The notes beneath the pieces are model-generated. The model was given only the letters and a program-made list of their open reading frames with translations, ran no database searches and was not told where the DNA came from. Both the position numbers and the translations under genes were made by a program. A DNA stretch of 64,000 nucleotides from JACDAL01 sp963849115 (GTDB lineage: Bacteria; Actinomycetota; CADDZG01; WHSQ01): NCBI GenBank assembly GCA_963849115.1, contig CAWKGK010000009.1, positions 1,054,001 through 1,118,000 of the forward strand. Reading direction: 5' to 3'. The stretch's first letter is position 1, and every line of letters begins with the position of its first letter. This document shows positions 62,698-64,000 of this stretch, piece by piece.

Positions 62698-64000
62698 ATG
62701 GATGATGTCGCCGCGGTTCTCGAATCCACGCGTGAGGCATTCGCCCGCCACGATTGGCCAGCCGCTCGGGAGAGCTTCGAGGCCGTACGCGAGAACGTGG
62801 AGCTGTCGCCCGACGATCTCTCGGCCCTGGGTGACTCGGCGTGGTGGATCGGAGATGTCGACGAAGCGCTGGCGGCGTTCGAGGGAGCCTATCGCCTGTA
62901 CTTGCAGGGACAGCAACCGCGACAGGCCGCCATACATGCACTGGGTCTCGCGGTGTCGTTGTTCCTTCGCGGAGAGACAGAGCTCGGATCCGGCTGGATG
63001 AACCGCGCCCAGAGGTTGCTGCGCGACGAACCTGAGGCAGCCGAGCACGGTTACCTCCTCTACCTCGACACCGAGGTGGCGTTCGAGCAAGGAGAGCTGG
63101 ATGAGGTGATCGCAAAGGCACGCGTTCTCGGGGAGATGGGACGGCGGTACGAAGACGCCAACCTCGCCGCCGGCGGGGTTCTCTTCGAAGGACGCGCTCT
63201 CGTCCGGCAAGGTCGGTTGAAGGAGGGCATGGGCTTCCTCGACGAAGCCATGGTGACCGTCCTGGCCGACGAGATGCTTCCCGATTGGGCGGGAAATGTC
63301 TATTGCCATCTCATGTCGGTGTTTCATGAGCTCGTCGACATTCGCCGTGCTGCAGAGTGGGTCGAAGCGACGGCGCGTTGGGTGGAGAGTCTGCCTCCGG
63401 CCGTCTTGTTCACCGCCATTTGCCGCCTGCACCGCTCCCAGGTGCTTCAGATCACGGGGGCATGGGACCAGGCCGAGCGTGAAGCCGCACGCGTGTGCCT
63501 CGACCTGGCGAACATCCACGTCGCCGGCTTGGCCGAAGGCCACTATCAGGTGGGGGAGATTCAGCGCTTGCGTGGTGAGCTGGCTGCGGCTGAAGGATCC
63601 TACGAGCGCGCCCACGAGTGTGGTCGCGACCCCCAGCCGGGCCTGGCGCTGCTTCGGCTGGCCCAGGGACGGCTCCCCGCGGCTTCGGCATCGATCCAGG
63701 CTGCTCTTGTGGCGGAGAACCAGAACCCGCTCGCACGCGCGCCGTTGTGCGCGGCCCAGATCGATATTGCCCTTGCCGCTGGAAGCATCGACACTGCACA
63801 GCGGGCATGCGATGAGCTGGAAGCGACCGCTTCCATCTATGCGACCTCAGGACTCGAGGCTATGGCGCGTCATGCTCGTGGCGCGGTCGCGCTTGCAGAA
63901 GGTCTACCGGAAGCCGCTCTTCCGATTCTGCGCGACGCATGCCGGCGATGGCGGGAGCTCGGCGCCGACTACAACGCATCCAAGGCTTGTGTTCTGTTGG
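62698..64000 (+). CDS. Tetratricopeptide-type protein, probably a LuxR-like regulator, 3' partial
   Basis: Open from ATG 62698 to the window edge (434 codons) without a stop. The sequence is alpha-helical and repetitive: ALGDSAWWIGDVDEALAAFEGAYRLY, then LVRQGRLKEGMGFLDEAMV, then VGEIQRLRGELAAAEGSYERA. This matches the TPR-rich arm found in actinobacterial proteins that end in a LuxR-type helix-turn-helix or a cyclase domain; the C-terminus lies outside the window, so the output domain is not seen. It points away from the membrane protein gene at 61736. Confidence 0.75.
   Translation, partial: MDDVAAVLESTREAFARHDWPAARESFEAVRENVELSPDDLSALGDSAWWIGDVDEALAAFEGAYRLYLQGQQPRQAAIHALGLAVSLFLRGETELGSGWMNRAQRLLRDEPEAAEHGYLLYLDTEVAFEQGELDEVIAKARVLGEMGRRYEDANLAAGGVLFEGRALVRQGRLKEGMGFLDEAMVTVLADEMLPDWAGNVYCHLMSVFHELVDIRRAAEWVEATARWVESLPPAVLFTAICRLHRSQVLQITGAWDQAEREAARVCLDLANIHVAGLAEGHYQVGEIQRLRGELAAAEGSYERAHECGRDPQPGLALLRLAQGRLPAASASIQAALVAENQNPLARAPLCAAQIDIALAAGSIDTAQRACDELEATASIYATSGLEAMARHARGAVALAEGLPEAALPILRDACRRWRELGADYNASKACVLL

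Noticed and set aside
62665..63615. Long open frame on the minus strand (316 codons)
   Set aside because: It lies wholly opposite the TPR-type gene, which has strong family resemblance and is open from 62698 to the window end. The minus frame has no recognisable motif.

Overview
The window reads as a high-GC chromosome segment from a deep-branching, monoderm actinobacterium. The evidence is a mycobacterial-type integration host factor, a WhiB-like regulator, a Walker-less PriA, SigE-type ECF sigma factor, roadblock/GTPase (conservon-like) genes, and a type IV pilus system without an outer-membrane secretin. The exact lineage cannot be read from the sequence alone.

Layout. (1) 1-15 kb: a polarity-type module (roadblock protein, DUF4388 protein, small GTPase, short ORF) followed by a type IV pilus locus: PilB, PilT and PilC, a GEMM-I (cyclic-di-GMP type) riboswitch, three pilins, a GGDEF-EAL protein, a small HTH protein, then PilM, PilN, PilO and a PilP-like protein. 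Second-messenger control appears at three levels here: MshEN-type domains on the ATPases, the riboswitch, and the GGDEF-EAL enzyme. (2) 15.0-16.2 kb: an AbiEi/DUF559 nuclease-like gene enclosed by 66-bp inverted repeats. (3) 16.2-21.5 kb: aroC (frameshifted as given), an aroK-aroB fusion, aroQ, an X-Pro peptidase, efp, nusB. (4) 21.7-32.3 kb: a complete de novo pyrimidine operon (pyrR, B, C, carA, carB, pyrK, D, F, E) behind a PyrR-type leader with a hairpin, a 19-codon leader ORF and a terminator. (5) 32.4-42.7 kb: mihF, gmk, rpoZ, coaBC, a CBS-citrate synthase fusion, metK, priA, uvrA.

(6) 42.7-51.7 kb: a tRNA-Val(CAC) gene preceded by broken tandem copies of its 5' half and followed by two further copies of its 3' half at 46.1 and 51.7 kb. 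I read this as two degraded integrative elements stacked at one tRNA site. They hold integrase C-terminal remnants, a truncated HK97-type capsid gene, a small phage gene and a fragment of a relative of it, a two-domain cupredoxin, a CHRD-like secreted protein, SnoaL-like proteins, a cupin, a DUF4242 protein, a frameshifted whiB-like gene and several short repeats. (7) 51.9-64 kb: a membrane diguanylate cyclase, small enzymes (carboxymuconolactone-decarboxylase-like, monooxygenase-like, FAD hydroxylase, SDR, SnoaL-like), an ECF sigma factor with a GerMN/Gmad2 protein, two polytopic membrane proteins, and a tetratricopeptide-type protein running off the window end.

The points I find most worth following are the inverted-repeat-bounded DUF559 gene, the riboswitch and its competing hairpins in front of the pilins, the PyrR leader in which a leader ORF runs through the terminator into the pyrR start codon, a palindromic intergenic element with an invariant 17-base loop, and the stacked tRNA-Val island. 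Several genes carry single-base frameshifts (pilN, aroC, whiB); some may be sequence errors.
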